Source: Macrolepiota albuminosa (lineage: Eukaryota > Basidiomycota > Agaricomycetes > Agaricales > Agaricaceae). Taken from it: DNA of 64,000 nt. How positions within the stretch are numbered: position 1 is the stretch's first letter; every line of letters begins with the position of its first letter. The stretch lies in NCBI GenBank assembly GCA_027475525.1, contig JAMWFC010000055.1, positions 2,195,042 to 2,259,041 of the forward strand, in the 5' to 3' direction. Positions 1 through 12,666 of this stretch are shown piece after piece. The position numbers were made by a program, and so were the translations under genes. The notes under the pieces are model-generated. The model was not told where the DNA came from. It saw nothing but the letters and a program-made list of their open reading frames with translations, and ran no database searches.

Positions 1-1
1 G

Positions 2-247
2 TACTTCAACAAACAACAATTATACCAAGTCTTCTTCATCTTCTACTTCTTCAATTTCAACATATTCATCATCTATTGGCAGATCAACCTTGTCTATGGC
101 TTACCTGAATCTCTGTATGGTCTTACTATATCAGACCAAGATAACTTGGTGTGGCTGCAATCACTCTTCTTTGTTGGAGAAGCAAGAGCTAGTCTCATAG
201 ATAAACCCGGTTTTTCTGAAGAGTTGTTAGCTTTCTATATTAAGTAA
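2..247 (+). CDS. Partial open frame entering from the left edge, unknown
   Basis: About 81 codons are open from the window edge to TAA at 245-247. The predicted peptide is rich in F, Y and L near its start and has a less biased C-terminal half (contains VWLQSLFFVGEA). It could be the last exon of a gene that starts outside the window or a transposon fragment. I do not recognise it and assign no function. Confidence 0.25.
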   Translation, partial: YFNKQQLYQVFFIFYFFNFNIFIIYWQINLVYGLPESLYGLTISDQDNLVWLQSLFFVGEARASLIDKPGFSEELLAFYIK

Positions 248-2981
248 TGATTGTTAATTATACTGTATATCTGAACCTGAACAATTTGTATTCTTTCTCA
301 TAAGCATTGTTGTAAGAGACATGCCATCCTGTTGTATGATTACTGATAAATTCTCCTTGTTGGAAACCACTCCAATAAAGACCATTGTATGAGAAAAGGT
401 GCGATCTGAAAAAGCAACTGATATATAATGTGGGTCTTCTTCGTCAAGCAGATGGCTAAACATGACCATTCCAACTAGATAAAAGATGGAAAAGTTTTGC
501 TTGGCCATAGAAGATTTTTTTCATTGAAAGACAAATTCTTGTTGGAAGTCTTAAGGGTTAGCAGCAGCGAGATTGACCACTTGAACATTCCTTGATTTAG
601 ATACACAGACATCCAATTCCATAAGACAACTTGCTACACCAAAAAAGGAGTATTCAAGATTGACAACAGCCTCTTCAGATACTTGAGAAGTTTTAGTGTC
701 ATAGCATGTATAATTGCTAGTTTCTAGAACAATAGATTGTGTATTGTTGGACTTAATGTTTTGTCTAGAGTAATATATAAAAAAAGTCAGTTGATGAAAT
801 GATTCAAATATTTTGACTTACGTGTTTTGTGGAGTTGAATTGTTCATAAATTCAGCGTAAAGTAGTTGCAATACAACATTTTTAGCATGTAGCATTCTAT
901 AGATTATAGTTCAATTAATTGCAGTGGTTGCAGGACATTGACATTTAAATATTCAACATGTACTGATTGCTAGAATTGGAAATATTTTTTCCTTTATCAA
1001 GAATATAACTCAAGCTGCTTTCATCTATTTCTTCTCTACAATGTCAATAAGCCTTATCATATCAAGAAAAGGGGTACAATTGAAAACAAACCTCGAGTCC
1101 AACTTATTAATATCTTCTTGCATGTTAGCTTCATTGGAAGTCATTCATTTGTACTTTTTTTTTGTTGTCTGCTCTAACATGGTAGTTTTAATGTCTGATT
1201 CAGATTTTATTTGTTGTTTCCTGTACCATTACTCATTAGAATCAAATGCTAATATTAATGATAAAAATAAAGCAACATACTTAGCTGAAAGTCGGGCCAT
1301 TTGGTTGTTTTTAAGCATGTCAATTTAACTAGAATTAGAAATTACTTTCATACTTGTGTTGATTAGAAGTCGTTTATTTTGCTTTCAACATTGTTTTGCT
1401 AAAGTGAGGTGATTTTTAGTAAGTTTCAACTATTATGTTAGCAAGCAATGTGGCCTATTTCTATCAAAAGCAGTCTGGTAGTTTTTATCAAGTTTCAAGT
1501 TTTATGTTAGCAAGCAATGAAACTTATTTCTATCAGAAGCAGCATCAGAAAATCATCAAAAGTATCTTTGGTGGCATTGCAATGTCATTTTACCTGTTGA
1601 ATATCAAATTAGAATTAGAAGTAGCATCACAAGATCATTAATAGTATCTTCAGTAGCGCTTATCATTGATGCAATGTCACTATACTTGTTGAAAATCTAC
1701 CAATATCAATTAGAAGTTGTGTCATAGGATCATAAATGTATACTCTATATCTATAATAATGTAATCAATGCAAGTGGCAACTTTGCCGTAGTATAAGTTT
1801 TTAAATGGTAAGACACTTATTCTTATATAATCATTATAGGGGACAACATGCTTTATTGCAAGTTTACTGATGCCATATTTATAGTTTCATTTAGATGTTC
1901 GAAATGAACAACCATCAAAATGCAATCACTGTCGCAACTTTCTATGGATAAGAGGATTGAAATTTTAAATTGCAGAGATGCAGGAAAATCAAAATATACC
2001 TGTGATTTCTCATTATTCTGATGATGTTTTGTATTTATTATAGTCAATCAAGCAACTTCATTTGCGAACTTGCGACTTGCAGGTGCCTACTTTTGTTGCC
2101 AACTTGCATACTATGATATAATGCAGAAAATTGAAGAAGCATTTGAAGTTAAGTCTGTTACTGGTGGCTTTAAGTGTCTTGTTTATTAGATTCTGAAGTT
2201 TTGCTTGATTTCTCTGGCTTTATTCTGGAGCTCAGGCTTCCTCCTCTTCCAAACAATTATTGGTTTGTTGCCATATTGCTGTTATTATTTGATTTTAACT
2301 TATTCAAGCTATAATTTAGTGTTTGCCAAAACAAATCCAATTCATTAAATTACTTTGTTACCATTATTGTGTAAGGGCAACCTCTAGAGGCTGTGGCTCA
2401 GTCACACAGCTGGCAGAGGGAGATCCAAAGTGTATTGGAATATATACTGACAATATCAAGGTAGCTACTCACCTGGCAGAGGGAGATCCAAAGAGAACAA
2501 GTCTGGGGATTCCCTATGCCAGGTTGGACGCTTCTGGGGCCTCTGAAGCATGGGAAACAACTGTACAGTACAACAAAACCTTAAAAACTCGAAAATTGAC
2601 TAACCAAACAAGTGTGCAAACAAGGGAGGAAAACTCCGGACTTTAGAAGTCAGAAAGGCAAACTCCAGCTTATCTAAGCAGCCTGGAGCGGTGCTGAAGG
2701 GCCCACACTTGTCTGAGTGATAGCTAAAGAACCAGAGCACCTCAAAGGTTGAGAATAGTACTAACAGATAGTGTTGAAAAAGTAGTAACAGCAAAATGAG
2801 AGAATGATAGAAGAAATAAGGAAGTGAATGAAAGGAGAGTGAAGAAATAAAAAGTGAAAGATGAAAGGAATGAGGAGTCCCCTGACATATTGCACCAAAC
2901 AATTGCAATTACTTTGATGACAATTTAGCAGCACTAGATCTTATTTTCTCTTATTTCAATGGAACATTTGCCGAAGGTGAT

Positions 2982-3212
2982 ATGAATGCATATAAACCTT
3001 ATCAAGTTCTTTCAGGAGCATATGCTATTTGCCCAAAGACAAGGATTTGTACCCCAAAAGGACAGAGTCATTTGTTCACTGAAAAAGTACTTCCTAAGGT
3101 GGTAGACAATCATGGCATTCTTACTGGTCTACTTCAAACTGGTAAATATATTCATACCGACGACAATATTATTGTCTTTCACAAACTAGTTCCTAACCAT
3201 GGAAGCAAGTAA
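2982..3212 (+). CDS. Small hypothetical open frame
   Basis: A 76-codon frame from ATG to TAA. The upstream sequence back to about 2910 is open in the same frame, so this may be an exon rather than a small gene. There are no recognisable motifs. The composition (C-rich motif AICPKTRICTPKG, then a mixed polar stretch) looks more protein-like than the flanks. It may be a relic of a transposon-linked gene. Confidence 0.2.
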   Translation: MNAYKPYQVLSGAYAICPKTRICTPKGQSHLFTEKVLPKVVDNHGILTGLLQTGKYIHTDDNIIVFHKLVPNHGSK

Positions 3213-4173
3213 GTTTACTTTTATTAATCGATTACTTGAAAAATAAAGCAGTCTTTATAAGCAGACGTACAAGCAGATTGCTTATTCTGCAGTTTTTTGC
3301 ATTGAGCAACTTGTTGAAGCAAGTATCAGTTTTTGCACTATCAAAATTGGGTGAAAGAATGCACCATTAATTCATCTAGATAAATTACTTCTTGTCACTA
3401 AACATGGAACTACGGTAAGGCCCCATCAAGTAGAGTTTAAATGCTATAAACTAAAACTCTTACTATCAGTTGTTGGAAAATGAGCTAGCTAATCAATCTT
3501 GCAATCTTGAATCTGCAGTATCTTGAGGAGTTCAGAAGCATCAGATTGATATTGATGAAAATTTTCCACTTTGACCTCCAAAGCATACAAAATCGACTAA
3601 TGAGGCAGATTTTGATGGCAATGAAAACTTTCAAAGGAAAGTGCAGTAACAAGTTAAATTGAATTAGTATGTTACCATAAGTTGTTTTCTAAAGTACATG
3701 CTGAGAACTCCATATATTCTTTGGATTGCAGTCTGAATAAAGTATATGTAATTGTTGAATGCAATTGAATATATTAACTTTGAATGCAATAAGAGAAAAA
3801 TATAGTTACATGCAAAAACAAGATTGAAAACTTCGCTTGAATGCCTCTGTTAAGATCGCACAGAAGATCCTCACAATCACAACATTGTCTAATCTTTCAA
3901 ATGAGAAGAAAGTCAAGTATTATAATTTTAGGAGTAAGACTTGTTTCTTCTTGCTCAGCTATTTGCCCATATACAAAGTCTTATATTCCATTTGACAATC
4001 TTCAAAAACATTGCAACAATTTATCGTTGAAAAAGCTGAGATCCATTACTTTGACTACTACTCTTATCCACATTGGATGCTTGTGCCCAAGAGCTTGGAA
4101 ATATTGAGCTAAACATTAAATTATTCATTGATATGTTGGGTCATGGTTCTGAAATTATAGAATAGATAGATTA

Positions 4174-4973
4174 TGTCACGACCCCTCCCCTCTGGACCCA
4201 CCCCGGGACACCTCCGGAACACTATCCGGGATCCTCCCTCCAACCCCACAGGACATGCCCCACCATTACGACTACTGACACCGCCATCACGCGCATCAAG
4301 GACCGCCATCAGCCACCACCGGCCCCAATCAACAATCAGATCACGCACATCACACATTACAGCTCCCTCCGCACCAATTGATCATGCGCTCCACATGCGC
4401 GATCCAGGTATACAGTCCCTGCCCGCTACTCAATGACCCCCGGAACCCATCCCAGACACCCCAGAACCCTGAGACCCGGTCCCGTAGTACTTATAGCGTC
4501 CGCTACTCAATGACCCCCGGAACCCATCCCAGACACCCCAGAACCCTGAGACCCGGTCCCGTAGTACTTATAGCGTAGTTCCCCATTGTATTCGTTAGTC
4601 TTAATATTACATTGCATTACTTGGATTGTTGCGTGCCCTCTGCTTGACTGGTACACATTGACTGGCACGCTTTGACTGGCATGCTTGAATACTCGCGTGC
4701 TCTAAGATTGGTACGCACTTCGCGACTTTAACTTGCTAACTTGGTCTCGTCTTAGAACCTCTGGTTCATGACTCGACCCCCACCCGAATCCCTCAGCTAC
4801 TCACAACCCAAAACTCCCGGACTGAGTCCCCTCTCCCAGGATTGCCCCTGTCCGCATCTTGAACCCCAGAGTCCTAGCCCTGGAGTTCCAGACACCCGAG
4901 TATCCGTAGGTCAAGTCCGCATTGTAAGGGCGATTGCTTTCTAGGAAAGCCCCCGACTCAGCGGAACCTGACA
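4174..4973 (+). repeat. 5' LTR of gypsy element 1
   Basis: Starts TGTCACGACC and ends AACCTGACA, with TG...CA ends. It matches 15594-16393 along its whole length with scattered, mainly C/T and G/A differences. It contains a perfect 77-bp tandem duplication (4423-4576). The 3' LTR has one in a different register (15827-15980), so the true LTR is probably 723 bp. No obvious tRNA primer-binding site follows at 4974. Confidence 0.95.
4423..4576. repeat. Perfect 77-bp tandem duplication 1
   Basis: Copies 4423-4499 and 4500-4576 are identical; the match stops at both edges. Lies in the 5' LTR of gypsy element 1. Likely an unmerged k-mer overlap. Confidence 0.95.
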
Positions 4974-5003
4974 TAATATCAAGACTCCCTCCTTACACCA
5001 TTC

Positions 5004-7680
5004 TTGATAGCTACGTATACTCATACCTACTACCCCATGGGCTACCAGACCGACCCTTACGGGCGCCCGGTCTCCGACCACTACCCTGCACAGACCCCTT
5101 GCCCCGCCTATCCACCCCTCCCATACAAACCTCAATACCTCCACCGCCACTGGGCCCCTGACCCATCTCTCTACGATCTGGGGCCCTCAGCCAGCTGGGC
5201 CCCCCCACCCAACCTAGCCATGGCATGACCCGTGGAGGTCCCCTCGTACCGGAGCATCCCCAGGAGCCTACCAGAGACACCACCAGTCCCCAGTGGACCT
5301 CGCCCGGTACCCCCCAGCAAGGGCCCCTTTGCACCCACTCCTTACTATGGTTACTAGCGTTCTGCCCCCCAACCCCAGAGACCTCTCAACTACGATTATC
5401 CCCCTCGACACTACCCCACTGCCGCCCCACCCGCTCGAACTACCCCCTCACCAATGGGACGACGACGTCTCAAGGACTACGAACGACAACGGGACTCCGC
5501 TTGCTTAGGATCTTGCTGAAGGACTTCGTGCAACGGGCAAGGGCGCTACTCACAGAATTCAGACACAACGACTTCGCAGGCACTCCGGAGGACTGGGCCC
5601 ATTGCTTGGTCGAATTCGGGGATTGCCTCATGCGAGGGGAACTCCTGGAGCAGACTATGGTAAAGTACAAACGTAACACGATCCTCTGCAAAGAATTGCA
5701 ACAACTGCTCGACGAAGTCCACGCGTCCCCCTCCCCTCGACCCCTCAGCGACCCTGCAGACCCAGGCCACTCGATTCACATCCGGCGGGAACCTCCAGAA
5801 CTGGTCCTGGCAGCCCCCGCGGTCCCCACTTCGGAGCAACAACAATGGGAAGAGCGACAAAATGCCTCAGCCATACTATGGTCCCTCAACCTGACGGAAG
5901 AACTATTTGATCAGCCCGCTGCCCGCATGGTAGGCTTGTCAACTCGCCATAGGGCTAACTCCGTTCCTAGCACCTTCGAGACCTGGGGGCAGCCCCAGAG
6001 ACCCCTGGAACCCCTCCCACGAATGGACAATGCCCGACCTCCGGCCCCGGCGAACCTCGGTAGACTCCGTGCGGACACCCCTAGCATGGACGATACACTG
6101 TGTTACATCAACGAGCTTACACACAGCAACAATGAACAACGTCCTGCGCCCGTGCCCGTCCCGGTACCGCCCCCTATGTCAGCTCCAGCCCCTCTGGAGC
6201 CCAACTTCCACTGCGACCCCCCGCCCCACTTCGATCTGCGGAACCCCCCACGGCCCTCCCGGGTTGAACGTCTCCCGCGCAACCCAGCATCTGATCCCGC
6301 ACCCAGCCCCCCTCAGATCAACCTGACACCACCGAACCCTCCCCGACCGCCTCTGCCACCCCCAGCCAAGCCTCAAGGATGACCCCCAGGCCCCCCACCT
6401 CCGCCACCTCCTGCGTGGAGACCTGGGCCTCCCCCTGGCAGGAACAAACCCCCCAGGTGTGGACCTCCAGGTGAGCCATCCAGAGGAGGCCCTCCAGGCA
6501 GGTGGGGTCCTGCCCTCGGTGCCTTTCCTCCACAAGGAGGGGGGGGGTAACCATTACTACTACTACTACAATGCCGGCCCCCCTCCCCGCAATGCTACCG
6601 GACCGGACGATGCTCGCAATGCCCTCACCCACGAAGGACGTCTGGACGTTCAAAAGCCTGACGTGTTCACAGGCCGGGACCCCCAAAAATGGCGTACATT
6701 CCTCACTCAGTGTCTTAATACGTTTCAGGCGAAACCACTCACGTTTCAGGTTGACAGCTCCCGAGTGGCCTTTGCCACCTCGTACCTCCAGGAGATCGCC
6801 TTCGACCATTACACAGCCCTCATCCAGTTCGATCCCAACAACCCGGCACTCTCCCACTGGCAAGCCTTCATCGACAAGTTCTCTGGGAAGTTCGGAATCT
6901 ATGACACCATGGCCGAAGCCGAGGACAACCTCTTCAACCTCTGGATGCGCTCTGAAGAACGTTTCACTACCTTCATCGTATGTTTTGAGAAGGAAGCTTA
7001 TGAGACAGGTTGGAACTACAGTGCCCTCCGGTATGCCCTCCGCCGCACTCTGCCACAACGTATCAAGGACGTCCTCTGACTCACCCCGAAACAACCCTCC
7101 TACAACAGATACAAGGCCCTCGTCATGCAGATTGACCAACGCTACTGAGAAGACTGCAGTGAGTACTCGAATTCCCGACTCCTCTGGAACCCTAGAGGAG
7201 GACCCCCATGGCTCTCCGGTGAAACCTCCAATTCCCAGAATCAAAACCCCGGTCCCCCCCGCGTTCCCTGGTGGTCGACTCCCAGTGAGTCGTGGCCTGC
7301 CCAATACTAACCCCGGCAGCGGTGCCCGCCCCCAGGCCCAACTCAATGCCGCCGTGGCCGCCAATGACCCAGGCAATGCGCCAAACCTCGAGGAACCCCT
7401 GGAAGACTTTGAGAATCCCGATGCCACCGACGAATGGGACGAAGAAGCCCTCCAGGCCAACCGGCTCTCGAAAAAGGGGCGACCCTGGGTTGAGGTCCCA
7501 AAGGATGTGCAGGAATGACGGAGAAGGGAGGGTGTTTGCAGCTCTCGAAAAAGGGGCGACCCTGGGTTGAGGTCCCAAAGGATGTGCAGGAATGACGGAG
7601 AAGGGAGGGTGTTTGCATACTCTGTGGTGAGAAAGACCATTTCATCTCCGAGTGCCCCCAACAACAGGTCATGGGACATG
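5004..7680 (+). pseudogene. gag of gypsy element 1 (broken)
   Basis: The reading frame changes several times. 5004-5500 encodes a Tyr/Pro-rich N-terminus with internal stops. 5480-6380 encodes a charged helical segment followed by a Pro-rich linker. 6459-7079 encodes the capsid-type retrotransposon gag domain (FTGRDPQKWRTFL near its start, about 200 aa). A CCHC zinc knuckle, C-X2-C-X4-H-X4-C (CILCGEKDHFISEC), lies at 7614-7655. One of the exact 77-bp duplications (7464-7617) sits just before the knuckle. The 385-codon open frame at 5225-6382 is only partly the gag frame. Confidence 0.85.
7464..7617. repeat. Perfect 77-bp tandem duplication 2
   Basis: Copies 7464-7540 and 7541-7617, just before and into the gag zinc knuckle of gypsy element 1; shifts the frame. 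Confidence 0.95.
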
Positions 7681-7759
7681 CCACCTAGATCTTCAAAGGG
7701 GAGGATGCCACCTATGAGTATTCGAAAAACGACCTGGCGATTTAGACCCGGAAGACACC

Positions 7760-8949
7760 CTAAATCATGGAATCAACCCTGACGTCTTCTCCGCTCCAGT
7801 CTCACATCTTCGCTTCACGGCACTCATACAGGACACCCTCATGGCTTATCTACCCTCCCACTCTTCACACTCCCTCCTCCTCAAAACCCGCCTCACCCAC
7901 TCATACAGGACACCCTCATGGCTTATCTACCCTCCCACTCTTCACACTCCCTCCTCCTCAAAACCCGCCTCACCCCCTCTGGAACCCCCCTCAACACCCT
8001 CGTCGACAGTGGTGCCACCGACAACTTCATCAACAAAGCATGGTCTACCTTCACCCCGGAACCCGCTCAGCGACTCCCGGTCCTGGTGCGGCTTTGCCTC
8101 TTCGACAGAGACGCCTCTACGGCAGGGGACATTACTCACTTCGTGCATATGCCCGTTACTTTCGCCAACGGACAGACTCACACCCTCCGGATGTTGATAA
8201 CCAAACTCCACCTCTTCACACCCCTGGTTTTAGGGCTCCCGTGGCTCTGAGACACCAACCCCCGCATCAATTGGGGACATCTTACCCTTTGCCTGACCCG
8301 GGACCTGACGCCTGATGACCAACAACTCCATTTTGACATCCCCCACTCTCTGGACCCTACCCCGAAGGACCCCCCAGATGGGCCCCCACCACCTCCCGGA
8401 CTCCAGTCCCGCTCATCCCGATCCTTCATCATTAATGCCAGGCTGGACGGCGCCCTGGGACCAATATCGGCCCTCATCGACAGCAGAGCCACTGGAGTTT
8501 TCATCAGCGACCCGGGACCTGACGCCCGACAATCAACAACTCCATTTTGACATCCCCCACTCTCTGGACCCTACCCCAAAGGACCCCCCAGATGGGCCCC
8601 CACCACCCCCAGACTCCAGTCCTGCTTGTCCCGATTCTTTGTCATCAATGCCAGGCTGGACGGCGCCCCAGAACCAATATTGGCCCTCATCGACAGCGGA
8701 GCCACCAGAGTTTTCATCAGCGACGCCCTCGACCTCCCCCACGACTCCCTCGACCAGCCTCTCTGCCTGCAACACCTCAATGGCACCCCCTCCTCCTCCG
8801 GCCCCATCCAGAAGTCTCACTCGGGACGCATGACCCTGGACAACGACTACGAGTTCACCTCCGACTTCCTGGTCATGCGACTTCACGAATCAACTCCAAT
8901 GGTGCTGGGACTACCCTGGCTGCGCGACACAAACCCTGACATCGATTGA
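7760..8949 (+). pseudogene. Aspartic protease region with three copies of the active-site segment
   Basis: A DSGAT triad with a C-terminal LGLPWL hallmark occurs at about 7978-8250. A second, partial copy at 8400-8515 has DSRAT (active-site Gly changed to Arg). A third at 8626-8949 again has DSGAT and LGLPWL. The second and third copies come from a diverged tandem duplication of 214 bp (about 8297 and 8511). Upstream, a perfect 77-bp duplication (7821-7974) shifts the frame; collapsing it joins the upstream frame to the first protease copy. A single protease per element is the rule. Confidence 0.8.
7821..7974. repeat. Perfect 77-bp tandem duplication 3
   Basis: Copies 7821-7897 and 7898-7974, at the start of the protease of gypsy element 1; collapsing it joins the frame to DSGAT. 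Confidence 0.95.
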
Positions 8950-9288
8950 AGGGCGCTCACCATGACCTTCCTGGGACCTGAAGACCACCCCTCAACCGCC
9001 GTGCACCTCCGGGCCCTAGGGAGCGACCCGACGCCCGACATCCCCGGGATGACTGCTGCACCCCCCACGCCCGTCCGAGCCCGCAAGGCCCCTGACCGAC
9101 CCCCAAACATTTCTCAGAATAAGTATAAAGGGCCAAACTACCCTGGCCGGTCTCAGACACGCGTCAAACCTACTCTGGCCAATGCGCTTGTGACTCCGAT
9201 CGACCCAAACGCACTTGACATTAGGATCATTGGAGCCGCCCCCTTCGCCCGCCTCATGAAGGACAGAACACCCATGTTTTAGCTACAC

Positions 9289-10884
9289 ACCTCGCTGTTT
9301 CTCCCGGAAGAACATCTACGAGGGGACACTATTCCCCCGGAAAGGAAAGCCAAGGAGCAGATCCTCCAAGAAGTAGTTCCCCCGGAGTATCACGAGTTTG
9401 CTGACGTATTCTCCAAAGGAGATGCCAAGGAGATTCCCCCTCACCGTCCCTATGACCATACTATCGACCTTGAGGAAGGAGCCGCCCCCCCTTTCGGCAA
9501 GGTGTACAACATGTCAGAAGTCAAACTCCAGGCCCTCAAAGACTACCTCGACGAAATGCTCGGTAAGAGATTCATCTGACCCTCCGCCTCCGCCACTGGA
9601 GCCCCGGTTCTATTTGCCAAGAAGAAGGACGGTTTGCTCCGACTCTGCGTCGACTACCGGGGACTCAATAAGATCACCAAGAAGAACCGCTACCCGCTCC
9701 CGCTCATCGGCGATCTAGTTGATCGACTCCGCAGTGCCAAGGTTTACACGAAAATTGACCTCTCCAGCTACAACAACGTCCACATCGCCCCAGGACATGA
9801 GTGGAAAACTGTGTTCTGTACGCGGTACGGTCTGTTTGAGTACCTTGTGATGCCTTTCAGAATGACTAACTTCCCCACCACGTTCCAATACTTCATGAAT
9901 AACATTTTCCACAACATGAGCGACGTCTTTGTGATCGTCTACTTGGACGCCATCCTCATCTACTCCGACTCAAAGGAGGACCACCAGAAGCACATCCGGC
10001 AAGTCCTTAAACGCCTCTGGGAGCACAACCTCCATGCCAAGCCCGAGAAGTGTTCATTCCACACGGAAGAGGTTGAGTATCTCGGTGTCATCGTATCCTC
10101 AAATGGCGTTCGCATGGACCTCCACAAGGTCGAGGCCATCGTCAACTGGCCGCAACCCCGGAACGTCAAGGAAGTACAGTCCTTCTTGGGTTTTGCTAAC
10201 TTTTACCGGAGGTTTATAGACAACTACTCTGGTATCACGAAACCCCTCAACCGGCTCACACGCAAGGACGTCGCCTGGAACTGGGACAGTAAGTGCCAGA
10301 GCGTCTTTAACCTGCTCAAGGAGGCTTTCACAGTTGCCCCCGTACTCCGGCACTACGACCCAGCCCTCCCGATTATCCTGGAATGCGACGCCTCTGACTA
10401 TGCCATCACCGAGATTCTCTCGCAGATGGGACCTGACGGCGGGGAGCCCCGGCCAGTCGCCTTCTACACCCGGTCCATGATTGACACCGAGCTCAACTAC
10501 GACATCTACAACAAGGAGCTCCTCGCCATCGTCGAAGCCTTCAAACAATGGCGAGCCTACCTTGAGAGAGCCCGGCACCGGATTCAGGTCTACTCGAATC
10601 ACAACAACCTGCAGTACTTCACCACGACCAAGCAACTTAGTCGGCGGCAGGCCCGATGGTCCGAGGTTCTCTCGGAATACGACTTCACGATCCAGTACCG
10701 CCCGGGACGACTTGGAGCTAAACCCGATGCCCTCACCTGTCGACCGGATGTCTATCCCAAGAAGTCATTCGAGGTGGAACACAATGCGTTCAATCACCGC
10801 ATGGTGATCCCTCCCGAACATCTGAATGTTGTACTGATCTTAAACAACAAAGGAGCCCTGAGCCAGATCCGCCACGCCCCCTGA
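9289..10884 (+). pseudogene. Reverse transcriptase and RNase H of gypsy element 1 (inactive)
   Basis: The frame runs from the pre-RT linker ([12 protein letters not shown]) through RT (LRLCVDYRGLNKITKKNRYP) to RNase H (ECDASDYAI, ELLAIVEAFKQWRAYLE). A TGA at 9577-9579 replaces the expected Arg codon before the RT core. The catalytic YxDD box reads YLDA: the second Asp codon at 9949-9951 is GCC. The RNase H box reads YSNHNNLQYF, with Asn at 10597-10599 where Asp is normal. Several conserved Arg positions are His or Cys, as from CpG transitions. Confidence 0.93.
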
Positions 10885-10939
10885 GACAAGTACTTCACCG
10901 ACCACAACCCCTGCAACCCCCCCGACGGAACCGACTGGG

Positions 10940-12400
10940 ACCCCGCCTTCTCCTTGTCCTCCGACAAAAAACTCCTCCTCCGGGACAGCCGCATCTACGT
11001 CCCGGATCACGCCCGACTCCGCTACAACGTCCTCCGTCAACACCACAACCACAAACTCTGGGGACACCCTGGAATATGTAAGACCCTCCAGCTTATCTCC
11101 CGGACTTACTTTTGGCCAGGGTTGAAGAAGGACTCTGGGGACACCCTGGAATATGTAAGACCCTCCAGCTTATCTCCCGGACTTACTTTTGGCCAGGGTT
11201 GAAGAAGGATGTGACCCGTTACATTCGATCATGCGAACCCTGCCTCCGGGCCAAGGTCCCCCGACACTGACCATATGGACTCCTGAAACCCCTGCTGGTC
11301 GGACGACGCCCCTGGTCCTCCATATCCCTGGATCACATCGTCAAACTCCCGGAATCTGAAGGGTTCGATGCCATTCTCGTCATTGTGTGCAGGCTAACCA
11401 AACAGAGCATCTTCCTACCCTGCCACACCACAGACACTGCCCCAGACTTCGCCCAGCTGTTCCTCGAGCATGTCTTTGCCAAACATGGACTCCCGGACGA
11501 CATCGTTTCTGACCGTGGCTCACTCTTTGTATCCAAGTTCTGGACTTCCCTGTGTAAGGCCCTTGAAGTAAAGACTAACTTTTCTACTGCCTACCACCCC
11601 GAAACCGACGGACAAACTGAAAGGGTCATTCAGTCTCTTGAGCAGTACCTCTGGCTGTATGTCAACTACTTGCAGGACAACTGGCACACCGAGCTCCCCC
11701 TGGCCGAGTTCACCTACAACAACACGCTGCACTCTGCCACCAGGGTATCACCCTTCTTTGCCAACAAGGGATACCACCCCCGACTGACGCTCTCGCTCTG
11801 GGACATCCCATTGCACGCCGCCCATGAGGTTGCCTAGGATCTTCAGTCCCTTCACGAGTTCCTCCGGGAAGAGATCGACACCGCAAACCAGGCTTATGCA
11901 AAACACACTGACTGGAAACGGGAAGACACCCCCGACTGGACCCCTGGGACAAAGGTATGGTTAGACCGACACCACCTCCGCACCCGCCGGCCCTCCTCAA
12001 AACTTGATCACAAGCGCCTCGGCCCGTTCAAAATTTTGAAGAAGGTCTCATCCCACACCTACAAGATCGAGCTTCCCCCAGGACTAAAAGGTCTGCACCT
12101 GGTATTCCACGTCTGCCTCCTAGAACGACACCCCCCGGATCCCTTCCCTGAATGACGCCCCAAGCCCCCTCCCCCAGTCGAGGTCAAGGACGAGTACCAC
12201 TACGAGGTTGAAGACATCCTCGACTCCCAGAATATTCGTGGATGACCCCACTTTCTTGTATGATGGAAGGGATACGGCCCGGAAGACGACACTTGGGAAC
12301 CGCGCTGAAACCTCGAAGGCGCCCTCGACAAACTTCGGGGCTTCCAGCAACGGCACCTGGGAAACAACCCTCCCAAGCGCAAGACTCACAGATGGCAGTA
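10940..12400 (+). pseudogene. Integrase plus C-terminal chromodomain of gypsy element 1 (broken)
   Basis: The HHCC zinc-binding segment (HHNHKLWGHPGICKTL ... SCEPCLRAK) begins near 11038 and is interrupted by a perfect 77-bp duplication (11055-11208). The catalytic core has D (SLDHIVKLPE), D (VSDRGSLF) and E (DGQTERVIQ). The C-terminal GPFKILKKV segment is followed by a chromodomain at about 12200-12345 (YEVEDILDSQN ... WKGYGPEDDTWEP), which defines a chromovirus. In-frame stops lie at 11268, 11835, 12153, 12243, 12261 and 12306. Most are TGA where Arg or Trp is expected. Confidence 0.92.
11055..11208. repeat. Perfect 77-bp tandem duplication 4
   Basis: Copies 11055-11131 and 11132-11208, inside the integrase zinc-binding region; collapsing it restores the HHCC spacing. 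Confidence 0.95.
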
Positions 12401-12666
12401 GTGGGCGTAACCCCCGCCTCTGGGCTCAGTAGGGATTCAACTCCCATGTATACTTTCTGCTTTCCCTTTCTAGACCTTACTCTTTTTTTAGTACTTCTCC
12501 GCAGTAGCGCCCCGGAGTCTGGACAAGGTACTCTCTCCAGTTTCTCCGCCACCTTACTTACACTATCACTTGACTCCGGAAGACCAATTATATACATTTT
12601 TTATAGGTACACTATTTTACAGTTAGCAGTACCAAGAAATAGACAACAGCAAGAAAACAGGGACCC

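Larger units (their letters stand above)
1..4173. other. AT-rich region without a recognisable gene
   Basis: This stretch left of the first gypsy element is AT-rich with short, unrelated open frames. An open frame enters from the window edge (2-247, plus strand) and ends in TAA; a second runs 2982-3212. Neither matches a family I recognise. Around 1420-1560 there is an imperfect direct repeat of about 70 bp (both copies contain ATGTTAGCAAGCAATG). It is probably old, decayed transposon sequence, but that is inference. Confidence 0.5.

Noticed and set aside
6318..7679. 453-codon minus frame opposite gag of gypsy element 1
   Set aside because: It is a GC-driven shadow of the gag capsid and Pro-rich region and is partly created by the 77-bp duplication.
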